From: Gammaproteobacteria bacterium
GTDB lineage: Bacteria; Pseudomonadota; Gammaproteobacteria; Burkholderiales; Burkholderiaceae_C
Length of the DNA: 6,212 nt
Assembly (NCBI GenBank): GCA_030054245.1
Contig: JASGCH010000092.1
Span: forward strand, 1-6,212
Direction: 5' to 3'
Shown here piece after piece: positions 1 to 5,905 of this stretch (the first letter of the stretch is position 1; each line of letters begins with the position of its first letter). The notes under the pieces are model-generated. The model was given only the letters and a program-made list of their open reading frames with translations. It did not search any database and was not told where the DNA came from. The position numbers and the translations under genes are program-made.

Positions 1-392
1 TTATAGATAATACCGTATTTACCAAGCCGTTTTCCTCTACGGAGTTAAAAAATTTTCTTGAGCACTTTGAAAGTCAACGAGTGATCATCAAATACCATCA
101 GAAACTCTTTGAAAAATACTGGGTTTTGTGTTATTTAAAAGCAAGTGGACAAACGATTTGGTCGGCAGAAGTGAGTAAGGTCGGGAATGGTCAGGTAGTG
201 TATTGCCAGCTACCGGAACTACCTTTAGAGATAGAGATCAGCCATGATGTGGGTATCTATCTTAAACCGGGGGATTGGGTGAAGATAGAGTTGCTAACGG
301 TTGATACACTTCGGTTGCAAGTGGTGGCAAGTTTACTGCAAAAGGTTGATGTAAGTGGGGGAGTGGGCTCTAAAACTCCTTTTGTAAATTGA
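1..392 (+). CDS. RNase II/RNase R-family exoribonuclease, C-terminal fragment (cut by left edge)
   Basis: The reading frame is open from position 3 with no stop before TGA at 390-392, so this is the last 129 residues of a longer gene. A GTG at 81 lies inside the frame and is not needed as a start. The fragment has a helical stretch with the motif YHQKLFEKYWVLCYL (residues 32-46 of the fragment), then a predicted beta-rich tail with LPELPLEIEI and LKPGDWVKIEL. This resembles the end of proteobacterial RNB-domain ribonucleases, where a helix following the catalytic domain (ERYW-like) leads into a small S1/OB-like C-terminal domain. The family degrades RNA 3' to 5' in the cytoplasm. The catalytic RNB core lies outside the window, so activity cannot be judged, and RNase II cannot be separated from RNase R. 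The assignment rests on recalled family similarity. Confidence 0.65.
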   Translation, partial: IDNTVFTKPFSSTELKNFLEHFESQRVIIKYHQKLFEKYWVLCYLKASGQTIWSAEVSKVGNGQVVYCQLPELPLEIEISHDVGIYLKPGDWVKIELLTVDTLRLQVVASLLQKVDVSGGVGSKTPFVN

Positions 393-490
393 TTCCATAG
401 AGATGGCCAGTTCGCCACGGTGAAACCAAGTAGCTGTGATTTTTCAAAGTGAGTCCATAAAAATAAGTGAGGACACTGGATTTTTCAGTT

Positions 491-496
491 TATAAT
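491..496 (+). promoter_or_regulatory. Possible promoter -10 box (TATAAT) ahead of the phasin
   Basis: A perfect TATAAT lies 15 bp before element A. The best -35 match is AGGACA at 470-475, sharing four of six bases with TTGACA at a short 15-bp spacing. The -10 runs into a tandem repeat, TAATGGCT twice, at 493-508. If it is used, the transcript would start near 503 and carry element A in a leader of roughly 230 nt before the phasin ATG. The weak -35 keeps confidence low. Confidence 0.3.
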
Positions 497-511
497 GGCT
501 TAATGGCTATA

Positions 512-674
512 AGATGGTTGCGCCATATCGGCTATGCCACTCGGTGAGTTGTCAAAGTACAAGGCTTCCGCGTACGCCCCAAGCGGAATTTACTGGGGTG
601 ATCATTCGCGGGTGAGTACCGCATAATGCAGTAATTTGACAACCGCGGCACCAGCCGATGGGCGCAACCGTTTT
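512..674 (+). repeat. Palindromic repeat element A (MITE-like, long inverted repeats)
   Basis: The left arm (about 512-560) and right arm (about 631-674) are imperfect inverted repeats. GGTTGCGCC at 516-524 pairs with GGCGCAACC at 661-669, TCGGCT with AGCCGA, and TTGTCA with TGACAA. With G-U pairs the stem extends outward to AAGAT/GTTTT. The middle holds a smaller hairpin, TTCCGC at 566-571 with GCGGAA at 583-588. The reverse complement of the right arm shares 17 identical bases, CATCGGCTGGTGCCGCG, with element B. The hexamer GCTATA occurs at both edges (506-511 and 675-680), which could be a target-site duplication. There is no reading frame of note inside, so this would be a non-autonomous element or a structured leader. 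It fills half of the gene-free stretch 393-730; I see no gene in the rest. Confidence 0.7.
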
Positions 675-677
675 GCT

Positions 678-692
678 ATACGAGCTTCGTAT
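678..692. promoter_or_regulatory. Inverted repeat ATACGA-N3-TCGTAT, candidate operator
   Basis: This is a perfect 6-bp inverted repeat with a 3-bp centre (ATACGAGCTTCGTAT), ending 38 bp before the phasin ATG. It sits between element A and the AT-rich stretch 703-720, which contains two TATATT hexamers (706-711 and 714-719) that could act as -10 boxes. Its size and symmetry suit a dimeric regulator such as a TetR-family protein, and such a gene lies just downstream. No second copy is visible before the tetR gene. It could equally be a small RNA hairpin. Confidence 0.3.
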
Positions 693-730
693 CTTCTCAA
701 AGTTTTATATTTTTATATTTGGGGGCAAAT

Positions 731-1537
731 ATGACAAAAAAAAGCGAGCATGGCAGTTCTCAGGGAGGCGATCAGCCCCCTCGTCCTGACTCTTCTAGTC
801 CATCATGGGGTGCTCATCCACTCTTTTCCGAAAGTCATGCTGAGAGCATTTGGCTGGCTGGCTTAGCGTTTTACCAAAAATCTCAAGAAGAAGGGGGGAA
901 GGCTATCGAAAAATACTTTAAAGATGGGCAGGCTTTAACTGAAAAAATGCAAGCCAATTTACAGAAACAAATCAGCCAACTTTACGATACAGGTAACCAA
1001 GTTTTACAAAATACTGGGATAGCTTCGCTTCCTAAAGTGGGTACTGATATATCATTTTTACCTGATAATTTATCTGAAAAAATTTGGCAAGTGGGTATTC
1101 TGATGTTTCAGAATGCACAAAAAGACGGAAATAAGGTATTTGATGAATTTTGTAAGGAAGGGAAGGTTTTGGCAGAAAAAATGCAGGCCAATGTACAAGA
1201 GCAATTGAATAGTTATACCGACATCACTCAACAAGGTTCTAAAATCACTAAAAACCAGAACATGGCTTTGGGCGAATGGGGTGCATTAACTCAAATATTT
1301 GACCATAAAGTGGCTAGTTCATTACAAAGACTCGCTATACCTACTCATGAAGTGGTAAAAACTCTCCAATCTAAGATAGACGCACTGGAAAATAAGTGCC
1401 TTGAATTACAAAACCACCTATTAAAATTAGAGCATGGAATGGAAGCCATAAAGGGTGCAAATGTAGCTACAAACTCAGTGGAGGCACCTCCCGCTGAGAC
1501 GAAACCAACACCTACTAAGAGCTCTAAACCTAAGTGA
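731..1537 (+). CDS. Phasin (PHA granule-associated protein, PhaI/PhaF type) with duplicated N-terminal module
   Basis: This 268-residue protein most likely coats intracellular polyhydroxyalkanoate granules. ATG at 731 is chosen because GGGGG at 721-725 is a well-spaced ribosome binding site; a TTG at 719 in frame lies upstream of it. Residues 1-30 are polar and Ser/Pro-rich. Residues 38-84 and 116-162 are two copies of one amphipathic module (IW..G..F, G.K, K.G..L.EKMQAN), 78 residues apart and about 43% identical (19 of 44). Residues 179-222 (ALGEWGALTQIFDHKV, then LAIPTHEVVKTLQSKIDAL) closely follow the core of Pseudomonas PhaF/PhaI, which reads ALGKWGELEEAFDKR then RLGVP..EV..L. Residues 212-240 look like a coiled coil. 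The tail (251-268) is rich in Pro, Thr and Lys, like a very short version of PhaF's basic tail. There are no membrane segments or signal peptide. Known phasins of this family have one N-terminal module, so the duplication is unusual. The family call is strong; which paralogue it matches is uncertain. Confidence 0.85.
   Translation: MTKKSEHGSSQGGDQPPRPDSSSPSWGAHPLFSESHAESIWLAGLAFYQKSQEEGGKAIEKYFKDGQALTEKMQANLQKQISQLYDTGNQVLQNTGIASLPKVGTDISFLPDNLSEKIWQVGILMFQNAQKDGNKVFDEFCKEGKVLAEKMQANVQEQLNSYTDITQQGSKITKNQNMALGEWGALTQIFDHKVASSLQRLAIPTHEVVKTLQSKIDALENKCLELQNHLLKLEHGMEAIKGANVATNSVEAPPAETKPTPTKSSKPK
842..1216 (+). repeat. Internal duplication in the phasin (two modules, 234-nt period)
   Basis: Codons for residues 38-84 (842-982) and 116-162 (1076-1216) encode the two copies of the IW...G...KMQAN module. 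They align without gaps over 44 residues. The best kept blocks are EKMQAN (twice), the IW pair, and the glycine/lysine positions of G.K and K.G. At 43% identity the duplication is old compared with the one in the neighbouring tetR gene. Confidence 0.75.
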
Positions 1538-1545
1538 TGATCCAA

Positions 1546-1680
1546 AGACTGTTGCGTCATCGGCTGGTGCCGCGATTGTCACATTACTGTGTGATGTATG
1601 TGCCTCAGTTGATTGCGTTATCTATTGGGCTTCCGCTACCAGTCTTGTAATTATGACAGCTCACCGAGCGGCAACAGTCT
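1546..1680 (-). repeat. Palindromic repeat element B (inverted copy of element A's family)
   Basis: The element starts 8 nt after the phasin stop codon. Its termini are a perfect 10-bp inverted repeat: AGACTGTTGC at 1546-1555 and GCAACAGTCT at 1671-1680. Read on the minus strand it follows element A: CTCGGTGAG, then TGTCA, then TTACAAG near one end, and CAGTAAT, TGACAA, CGCGGCACCAGCCGATG near the other. The 17-bp core at 1558-1574 is identical to the reverse complement of 644-660 in element A. On the plus strand both also contain GGCTTCCGC (563-571 and 1628-1636). It may act as a terminator-like stem for the phasin transcript, but no T-run follows it. The rest of the gap (1681-1722) is AT-rich and has no clear ribosome binding site. 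Confidence 0.7.
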
Positions 1681-1722
1681 GGTCTATGGTAACTTCCATT
1701 TTGTCAATTTAGTTAAATAGTC

Positions 1723-3153
1723 ATGGTAAAAAAACCACCCAGACAGACTGTTCAGAGAATATTGGACGAGAGTTTAAAGCTTTTGAATATATTTGGTGAG
1801 CCTAGTGCTTCGACTACGGTGATCGCTCATGCACTAAGAATAAGCCCAGGTAATTTATATTACCATTTTGCGTCAAAAGATGCCTTGCTGGAAAAACATT
1901 TTGATGACTTTCAAAAGGGTCTAAGTGGTTATCTTGACCAAGCCCCATTGGTTACTAACATCGATGAACTTAGCAATTTTTTTCGTGAGCTTTTCGAAAT
2001 TATATGGACCTATCGGTTTTTTTATCGAGATCTGAACCATTTGCTTTCCAGAAATGAGAAGCTGGAAATGGGGGCTAAAGTATTGTTCAATCAAAAAGAA
2101 CAAGCTTTGGAGACCATACTGAATAATTTTAGGACTTTGAAAATCATATCTTTGAATGAAGCAGAACGCTCCAGAGTCATCACACAAATGATGGTTATTT
2201 TTACTTGGTGGCATAATCATTGCAATGCACTGCTACCTAGGTTTGAGTATGAAGGACCGTCCTTTGAAAATGCGGCTAATGTCAAAGGGGTGAGCGTTTT
2301 GTTGGGCGTATTCCTCCCTTATATTAAGGGTAGCCATAGAGCCAGATTGGAACATATTATGGGTACGCTTAATACAAACGCTGAGGTTAAACCAAAAACT
2401 GCAACCAAGAGAAAGTGGGAACCAACGGGCGTTATGACGGATAGAGTAAAGAGAGCATCCGGACATACGGTTCAGAGAATATTGCACGAAAGTCTAAGGC
2501 TTTTGAATGAAAAAGGTGAACCTGGTGCCTCGACCACGGTAATGGCTGAGGCATTGGGAATAAGCCCAGGTAATTTATATTACCATTTTGCCTCCAAAGA
2601 TGCCTTGCTAGAAAAACATTTTGATGACTTTCAAATGGACCTAAGTGACTATCTTGACCAAGCCCCATTGGTTACTAACCTTGATGAGCTTAGCGATTTT
2701 TTTCGTAAGCTGGTAGAAACTATATGGACTTATCGGTTTTTTTATCGGGATCTGAACCATTTGCTTTCCAGAAATAGGAAGCTGGAAATGGGAGCTAAAG
2801 TATTGTTCAATCAAAAAGAACAGGCTTTGGAAAAAATATTGAATAATTTGCAGGATTTGAAAATCATATCTTTGAATGAAGCAGAATGCTCTCGAGTCAT
2901 AACGCAAATGCTGGTTATTCTTACTTGGTGGCACAATCATTGCGATGTGTTCCTACCTAAAGTAGGATCTGAAGTACCCGTCGTGGAGAATAGGGCTAAT
3001 CTCAAAGGGGTGAGCGTTTTGTTGAGCCTACTTTTACCCTATACTCGGGGCGATCCTAAAGCCAAGTTGGAACATCTTATGGATGCTCTTAATAGCAACG
3101 CCGTGGCTAAACCCAAAACTGTAGCCAAGAGAAAAATACCGTTATCTCGCTAG
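1723..3153 (+). CDS. Tandem-fused double TetR-family regulator (two PhaD-like repressors in one chain)
   Basis: This 476-residue protein holds two complete TetR-type regulators; ordinary members are about 190-230 residues. Copy 1 runs from T9 to K231 and copy 2 from T249 to K471, with an exact 240-residue period, no gaps and about 76% identity by hand count. Each has an N-terminal helix-turn-helix, T31-F49 and T271-F289, with identical SPGNLYYHF recognition helices. Each then has a helical ligand/dimer domain with the block TYRFFYRDLNHLLSRN and a pair of tryptophans (TWWHNHC). The pattern GEP.AST...A..L.ISPGNLYYHF..K..LL followed by YRF..RDL strongly recalls PhaD, the TetR-family regulator of the Pseudomonas pha cluster. 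The linker is about 17 residues (WEPTG through ASGH), and both copies end in a basic KRK tail. ATG 1723 is the first possible start, since a TAA lies in frame at 1714-1716; no good ribosome binding site is visible. The gene follows the phasin in the same direction, so PHA-granule control is a reasonable inference. TetR proteins normally act as dimers, so this chain may fold as a covalent dimer. Confidence 0.85.
   Translation: MVKKPPRQTVQRILDESLKLLNIFGEPSASTTVIAHALRISPGNLYYHFASKDALLEKHFDDFQKGLSGYLDQAPLVTNIDELSNFFRELFEIIWTYRFFYRDLNHLLSRNEKLEMGAKVLFNQKEQALETILNNFRTLKIISLNEAERSRVITQMMVIFTWWHNHCNALLPRFEYEGPSFENAANVKGVSVLLGVFLPYIKGSHRARLEHIMGTLNTNAEVKPKTATKRKWEPTGVMTDRVKRASGHTVQRILHESLRLLNEKGEPGASTTVMAEALGISPGNLYYHFASKDALLEKHFDDFQMDLSDYLDQAPLVTNLDELSDFFRKLVETIWTYRFFYRDLNHLLSRNRKLEMGAKVLFNQKEQALEKILNNLQDLKIISLNEAECSRVITQMLVILTWWHNHCDVFLPKVGSEVPVVENRANLKGVSVLLSLLLPYTRGDPKAKLEHLMDALNSNAVAKPKTVAKRKIPLSR
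1747..3135 (+). repeat. Internal tandem duplication of the tetR coding region (720-nt period)
   Basis: Bases 1747-2415 align with 2467-3135 without any insertion or deletion. Long blocks are identical, for example the 33 bases 1839-1871 against 2559-2591. By hand count about 55 codon pairs differ by replacement and about 32 are silent. The last 65 codon pairs (2221-2415 against 2941-3135) hold roughly 29 replacements but only about 8 silent changes. The copies have therefore diverged mostly in the C-terminal ligand/dimer region. Confidence 0.9.
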
Positions 3154-3167
3154 CTGGTTCACATTTC

Positions 3168-3214
3168 AAGACTGGTTGCACCGAGTGGCGCCAGCCGAGG
3201 GTGCAACCAGTCTT
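3168..3214 (+). terminator. Hairpin terminator between convergent tetR and metH (repeat element C)
   Basis: A perfect 15-bp stem, AAGACTGGTTGCACC at 3168-3182 with its complement at 3200-3214, encloses a 17-nt loop containing the palindrome TGGCGCCA. On the plus strand the stem is followed by TT and then ATAA, so the run TCTTTTAT gives a usable U-tract for tetR, whose stop lies 14 nt upstream. On the minus strand the stem begins directly after the metH stop codon, but the U-tract is poor (CTT then G). The stem termini (AAGACTGGTTGC) and the loop (AGCCGA next to GGCGCC) match the ends of elements A and B, so this looks like a short member of the same repeat family. Confidence 0.75.
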
Positions 3215-5905
3215 TTATAAGTTATTCGGTAACCAAAATGCGGTTTTTTCTTGGGTGCTCCCTTGCTTGTGTGCCAGCTTGCGGAGTTGATCTTCACCAA
3301 TCTTTCCTACATTGAAGTATTTAGATTGTGGATGACTAAAATAAAAGCCACAAATGCTAGACGCCGGAGACATAGCCAAATTTTCTGTCAGCGATAAACC
3401 AATAGCCGTACCATCAAGTTGTGTAAACATAGCCTCCTTGACCTGATGATCTGGACAGGAAGGATACCCTGGAGCTGGGCGGATACCCTGATACTTTTCT
3501 TGAATTAAATCTGCTAAAGAACTGTTTTCCTCCTTGGCATACCCCCAGAAATCTTTTCTAACGCGTTCATGGAGATACTCGGCTAGGGCTTCAGCCAAAC
3601 GATCGCTCAAACTCTTGAATAAGATAATATCATAATCATTGTGTTGGGCTTCAAATTCCCGAAGGATACTAGAAGTCGCATCTCCGGCGGTTAAGGCGAA
3701 CATACCGATGTAATCCTGATAACCGATAGGTGCAATAAAATCAGATAAACACAGGTTCGGGTTGAGAGCTGGTTTGGGGATTTGTTGTCTGAGTCCATAC
3801 CAGACAAAAGCCGGGTTTTGTCGCTTGGCATCGTGCCAAATAATAATGTCTTCCTCTTGGCTATTAGCGCCATAAAACCCGACTATAGCTTTGAGACTGA
3901 GCCACTTGTAATGGATAATCCGATCTAACATAGCCTGGGCGTCCTGATAAACTTTTTGTGCCTGCTCTCCCACCAGAGGATCCTGCAATATTTTGGGAAA
4001 ATTACCATGTAAATCCCATGTTTGAAAAAATGGACCCCAGTCTATGTATTTGGCTATCGTTGCCAGATCGAGGTTGTTAAGGGTTCTATTGCCTAAAAAT
4101 TTAGGTTTAGGGGGAGTGTATTGGGTCCAATCGATAACCAAGCGTCTTTTTTTGGCTTCTTCATAGCTTATGAGGTGGGTGACTTTTTGAGCGTGTAAAT
4201 TTTTGAGACGGGCTTGTTCAGAAACGACTTCATCAATAAAATCCTGTTTGAGGGAGGACATTAACTTCTGCGCCACACCTACTGCTCTCGAGGCATCTGC
4301 GACATATACGGTGGGACCCGTGTAATGCGGTGCAATTTTGACCGCTGTGTGCACCTTACTGGTAGTGGCCCCACCTATGAGTAAGGGTATTTTGCGAGAT
4401 TCAATCCATGGAGTGTTCGACATTTCTTTAGCGACATACTCCATTTCTGCCAAGCTTGGGGTGATTAATCCAGATAATCCAATCATATCGACCTGTTCTT
4501 GTAGGGCGGTTTGAATAATTTGATGAGCTGGCACCATCACTCCCATATTAATAATTTCAAAATTATTACATTGTAAAACCACGGCAACGATATTTTTACC
4601 GATATCGTGTACATCACCTTTGACAGTGGCTAGCAGGATTTTACCCTGAAAAGCGTTTTGGTTACTGCGTTCTTTTTCTAAGGCGGGCATTAAAAAATGA
4701 ACGGCTAACTTCATTACTCTAGCACTTTTTACGACTTGTGGTAAAAACAATTTTCCCTCGGCAAACAAATCACCTACTTGACTCATTCCAGCCATCAAAT
4801 CGGTTTCTATAATGCTTAGTGCACTCCTATTTTCTTGTTCAGCGAGTGTCAAGGCTTCATGAATGTCCTCTTCAATAAAATCAGAGATGCCGTGAACCAG
4901 GGCGTAAGCCAATCTTTGTGGATTAGGTAATAATTCTTGGTGGTTAAATCTCCAATTGAGAAGAGTGGGCTGTACTGATTTTTCGGATTGATAGGTTTGT
5001 GCTAGACCAAGCAATGTTTCTACCGCATCATCAGATCGATTAAAAATAACCGCCTCTATGGCGTCTCTTAGGTCTTGACGGATAGATTCATAGGAAATGA
5101 GAGGACCTGCATTGACTATGCCCATATCCAAGCCGGCTTTGATGGCATGAAACAGAAAAACAGAATGAATCAGTTCTCGAAAATGATTATTTCCGCGAAA
5201 ACTAAAGGATACATTAGAAATTCCCCCCGAAACTTTGGTACCAGGTAAATTTTCTTTAATCCAAGTTATGGCTTTGATATAATCTAAAGCATAATTTTTA
5301 TGTTCTTCTATGCCAGTGGCTATGGCAAAAATATTGGGATCGAAAATAATGTCTTCAGGTGGAAAATCAATTTCTTGGGTTAAAATGGTGTAAGCTCTTT
5401 GGCAAATTTCAATTTTTCTATGGTAACTGTCGGCTTGCCCAGCTTCATCAAAAGCCATGACAATGCAAGCCGCCCCATAACGCCTGACGAGTTTGGCTTG
5501 ATGTAGGAAGGCAACTTCGCCTTCTTTTAAGCTGATAGAATTGACAATGCTCTTACCTTGAACGCAACGCAACCCGGCTTCAATAATCTGCCAATTTGAC
5601 GAATCAATAACGATAGGAACTTTGGCAATATCGGGCTCACTGGCGATTAGATTTAAAAAATCGGTCATGACTTTGGGACCATCCAACATGGCTTCATCCA
5701 TATTGATATCAATCAGTTGGGCGCCATTTTCGATTTGTTGTCTAGCTATTTTCAAGGCACTGTCATAATCGCCGTTGATAATGTTTTGGGCAAATACTTT
5801 AGAGCCGGTAACATTGGTGCGTTCGCCGATATTAACAAACAAACTGCTTCGATCTATTTCAAAGTGCTCTAAGCCAGATAGCTTAAGCGGAGGGTAGGTG
5901 GTCAT
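3215..5905 (-). CDS. metH: Cobalamin-dependent methionine synthase, large subunit-like (lacks homocysteine domain)
   Basis: MetH moves a methyl group from methyltetrahydrofolate through cobalamin to homocysteine, giving methionine in the cytoplasm. This 896-residue protein matches E. coli MetH (1227 residues) from just before its folate domain to the end. Domains in order: folate binding (about 20-310; SLFVNIGERTNVTGS, IDINMDE, GIVNAGPL), cap (about 330-415; DLMAGMSQVGDLFAEGK), B12 binding (about 420-560; DVHDIGKN at 431-438, where His433 is the cobalt ligand with Asp431 and Ser484 as relay; GGATTS at 511-516), and AdoMet reactivation (about 570-896; RPAPGYPSCPDH at 809-820 with Arg809 and Tyr814, and Asp622). 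All expected catalytic residues seen are intact. The N-terminal homocysteine/zinc domain of about 350 residues is absent, and the start aligns with the interdomain linker (LKLSGLEHFEI). Split MetH systems are known in proteobacteria, but here the upstream neighbour is the divergent cysE, so the partner must be encoded elsewhere. ATG at 5905 fits the linker, although no clear ribosome binding site precedes it. Confidence 0.95.
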   Translation of the reverse strand: MTTYPPLKLSGLEHFEIDRSSLFVNIGERTNVTGSKVFAQNIINGDYDSALKIARQQIENGAQLIDINMDEAMLDGPKVMTDFLNLIASEPDIAKVPIVIDSSNWQIIEAGLRCVQGKSIVNSISLKEGEVAFLHQAKLVRRYGAACIVMAFDEAGQADSYHRKIEICQRAYTILTQEIDFPPEDIIFDPNIFAIATGIEEHKNYALDYIKAITWIKENLPGTKVSGGISNVSFSFRGNNHFRELIHSVFLFHAIKAGLDMGIVNAGPLISYESIRQDLRDAIEAVIFNRSDDAVETLLGLAQTYQSEKSVQPTLLNWRFNHQELLPNPQRLAYALVHGISDFIEEDIHEALTLAEQENRSALSIIETDLMAGMSQVGDLFAEGKLFLPQVVKSARVMKLAVHFLMPALEKERSNQNAFQGKILLATVKGDVHDIGKNIVAVVLQCNNFEIINMGVMVPAHQIIQTALQEQVDMIGLSGLITPSLAEMEYVAKEMSNTPWIESRKIPLLIGGATTSKVHTAVKIAPHYTGPTVYVADASRAVGVAQKLMSSLKQDFIDEVVSEQARLKNLHAQKVTHLISYEEAKKRRLVIDWTQYTPPKPKFLGNRTLNNLDLATIAKYIDWGPFFQTWDLHGNFPKILQDPLVGEQAQKVYQDAQAMLDRIIHYKWLSLKAIVGFYGANSQEEDIIIWHDAKRQNPAFVWYGLRQQIPKPALNPNLCLSDFIAPIGYQDYIGMFALTAGDATSSILREFEAQHNDYDIILFKSLSDRLAEALAEYLHERVRKDFWGYAKEENSSLADLIQEKYQGIRPAPGYPSCPDHQVKEAMFTQLDGTAIGLSLTENLAMSPASSICGFYFSHPQSKYFNVGKIGEDQLRKLAHKQGSTQEKTAFWLPNNL

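Noticed and set aside
81..83. GTG at 81 as the start of a separate 103-residue protein
   Set aside because: The frame stays open to the window's left edge, and the preceding residues fit the ribonuclease C-terminus.
409..445. Small hairpin TTCGC/GTGAA followed by a T-run, as a terminator for the ribonuclease gene
   Set aside because: The stem is short and needs a G-U pair, and the T-run lies about 15 nt past it, too far for an intrinsic terminator.
636..641. Consensus -35 hexamer TTGACA inside the right arm of element A
   Set aside because: No -10-like sequence lies 15-19 bp downstream; the hexamer is explained as part of the inverted repeat.
719..730. TTG at 719 as the phasin start
   Set aside because: The GGGGG ribosome binding site at 721-725 lies downstream of the TTG and is correctly spaced for ATG 731.
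1345..1560. Minus-strand open frame of 71 codons across the end of the phasin
   Set aside because: It overlaps the well-supported phasin on the other strand, runs into element B and shows no recognisable motif or ribosome binding site.
1707..1718. ATTTA-GT-TAAAT palindrome just before the tetR start, as an autoregulatory operator
   Set aside because: Short AT-only palindromes are common in AT-rich spacers, and it shares nothing with the site before the phasin.
1921..2940. Two similar 99-codon minus-strand frames (1921-2220 and 2641-2940), 720 nt apart
   Set aside because: They are antisense shadows of the duplicated tetR coding region. Their likeness simply mirrors the 720-nt repeat, and the proteins match no family I know.
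512..3214. A CRISPR array or origin iterons as an explanation for the repeats
   Set aside because: The copies are far apart, in mixed orientation, of different lengths and separated by genes; there are no regular spacers.
3691..3873. Minus-strand open frame of 60 codons inside metH, in another frame
   Set aside because: It lies fully within the strongly conserved metH coding region and has no family features.
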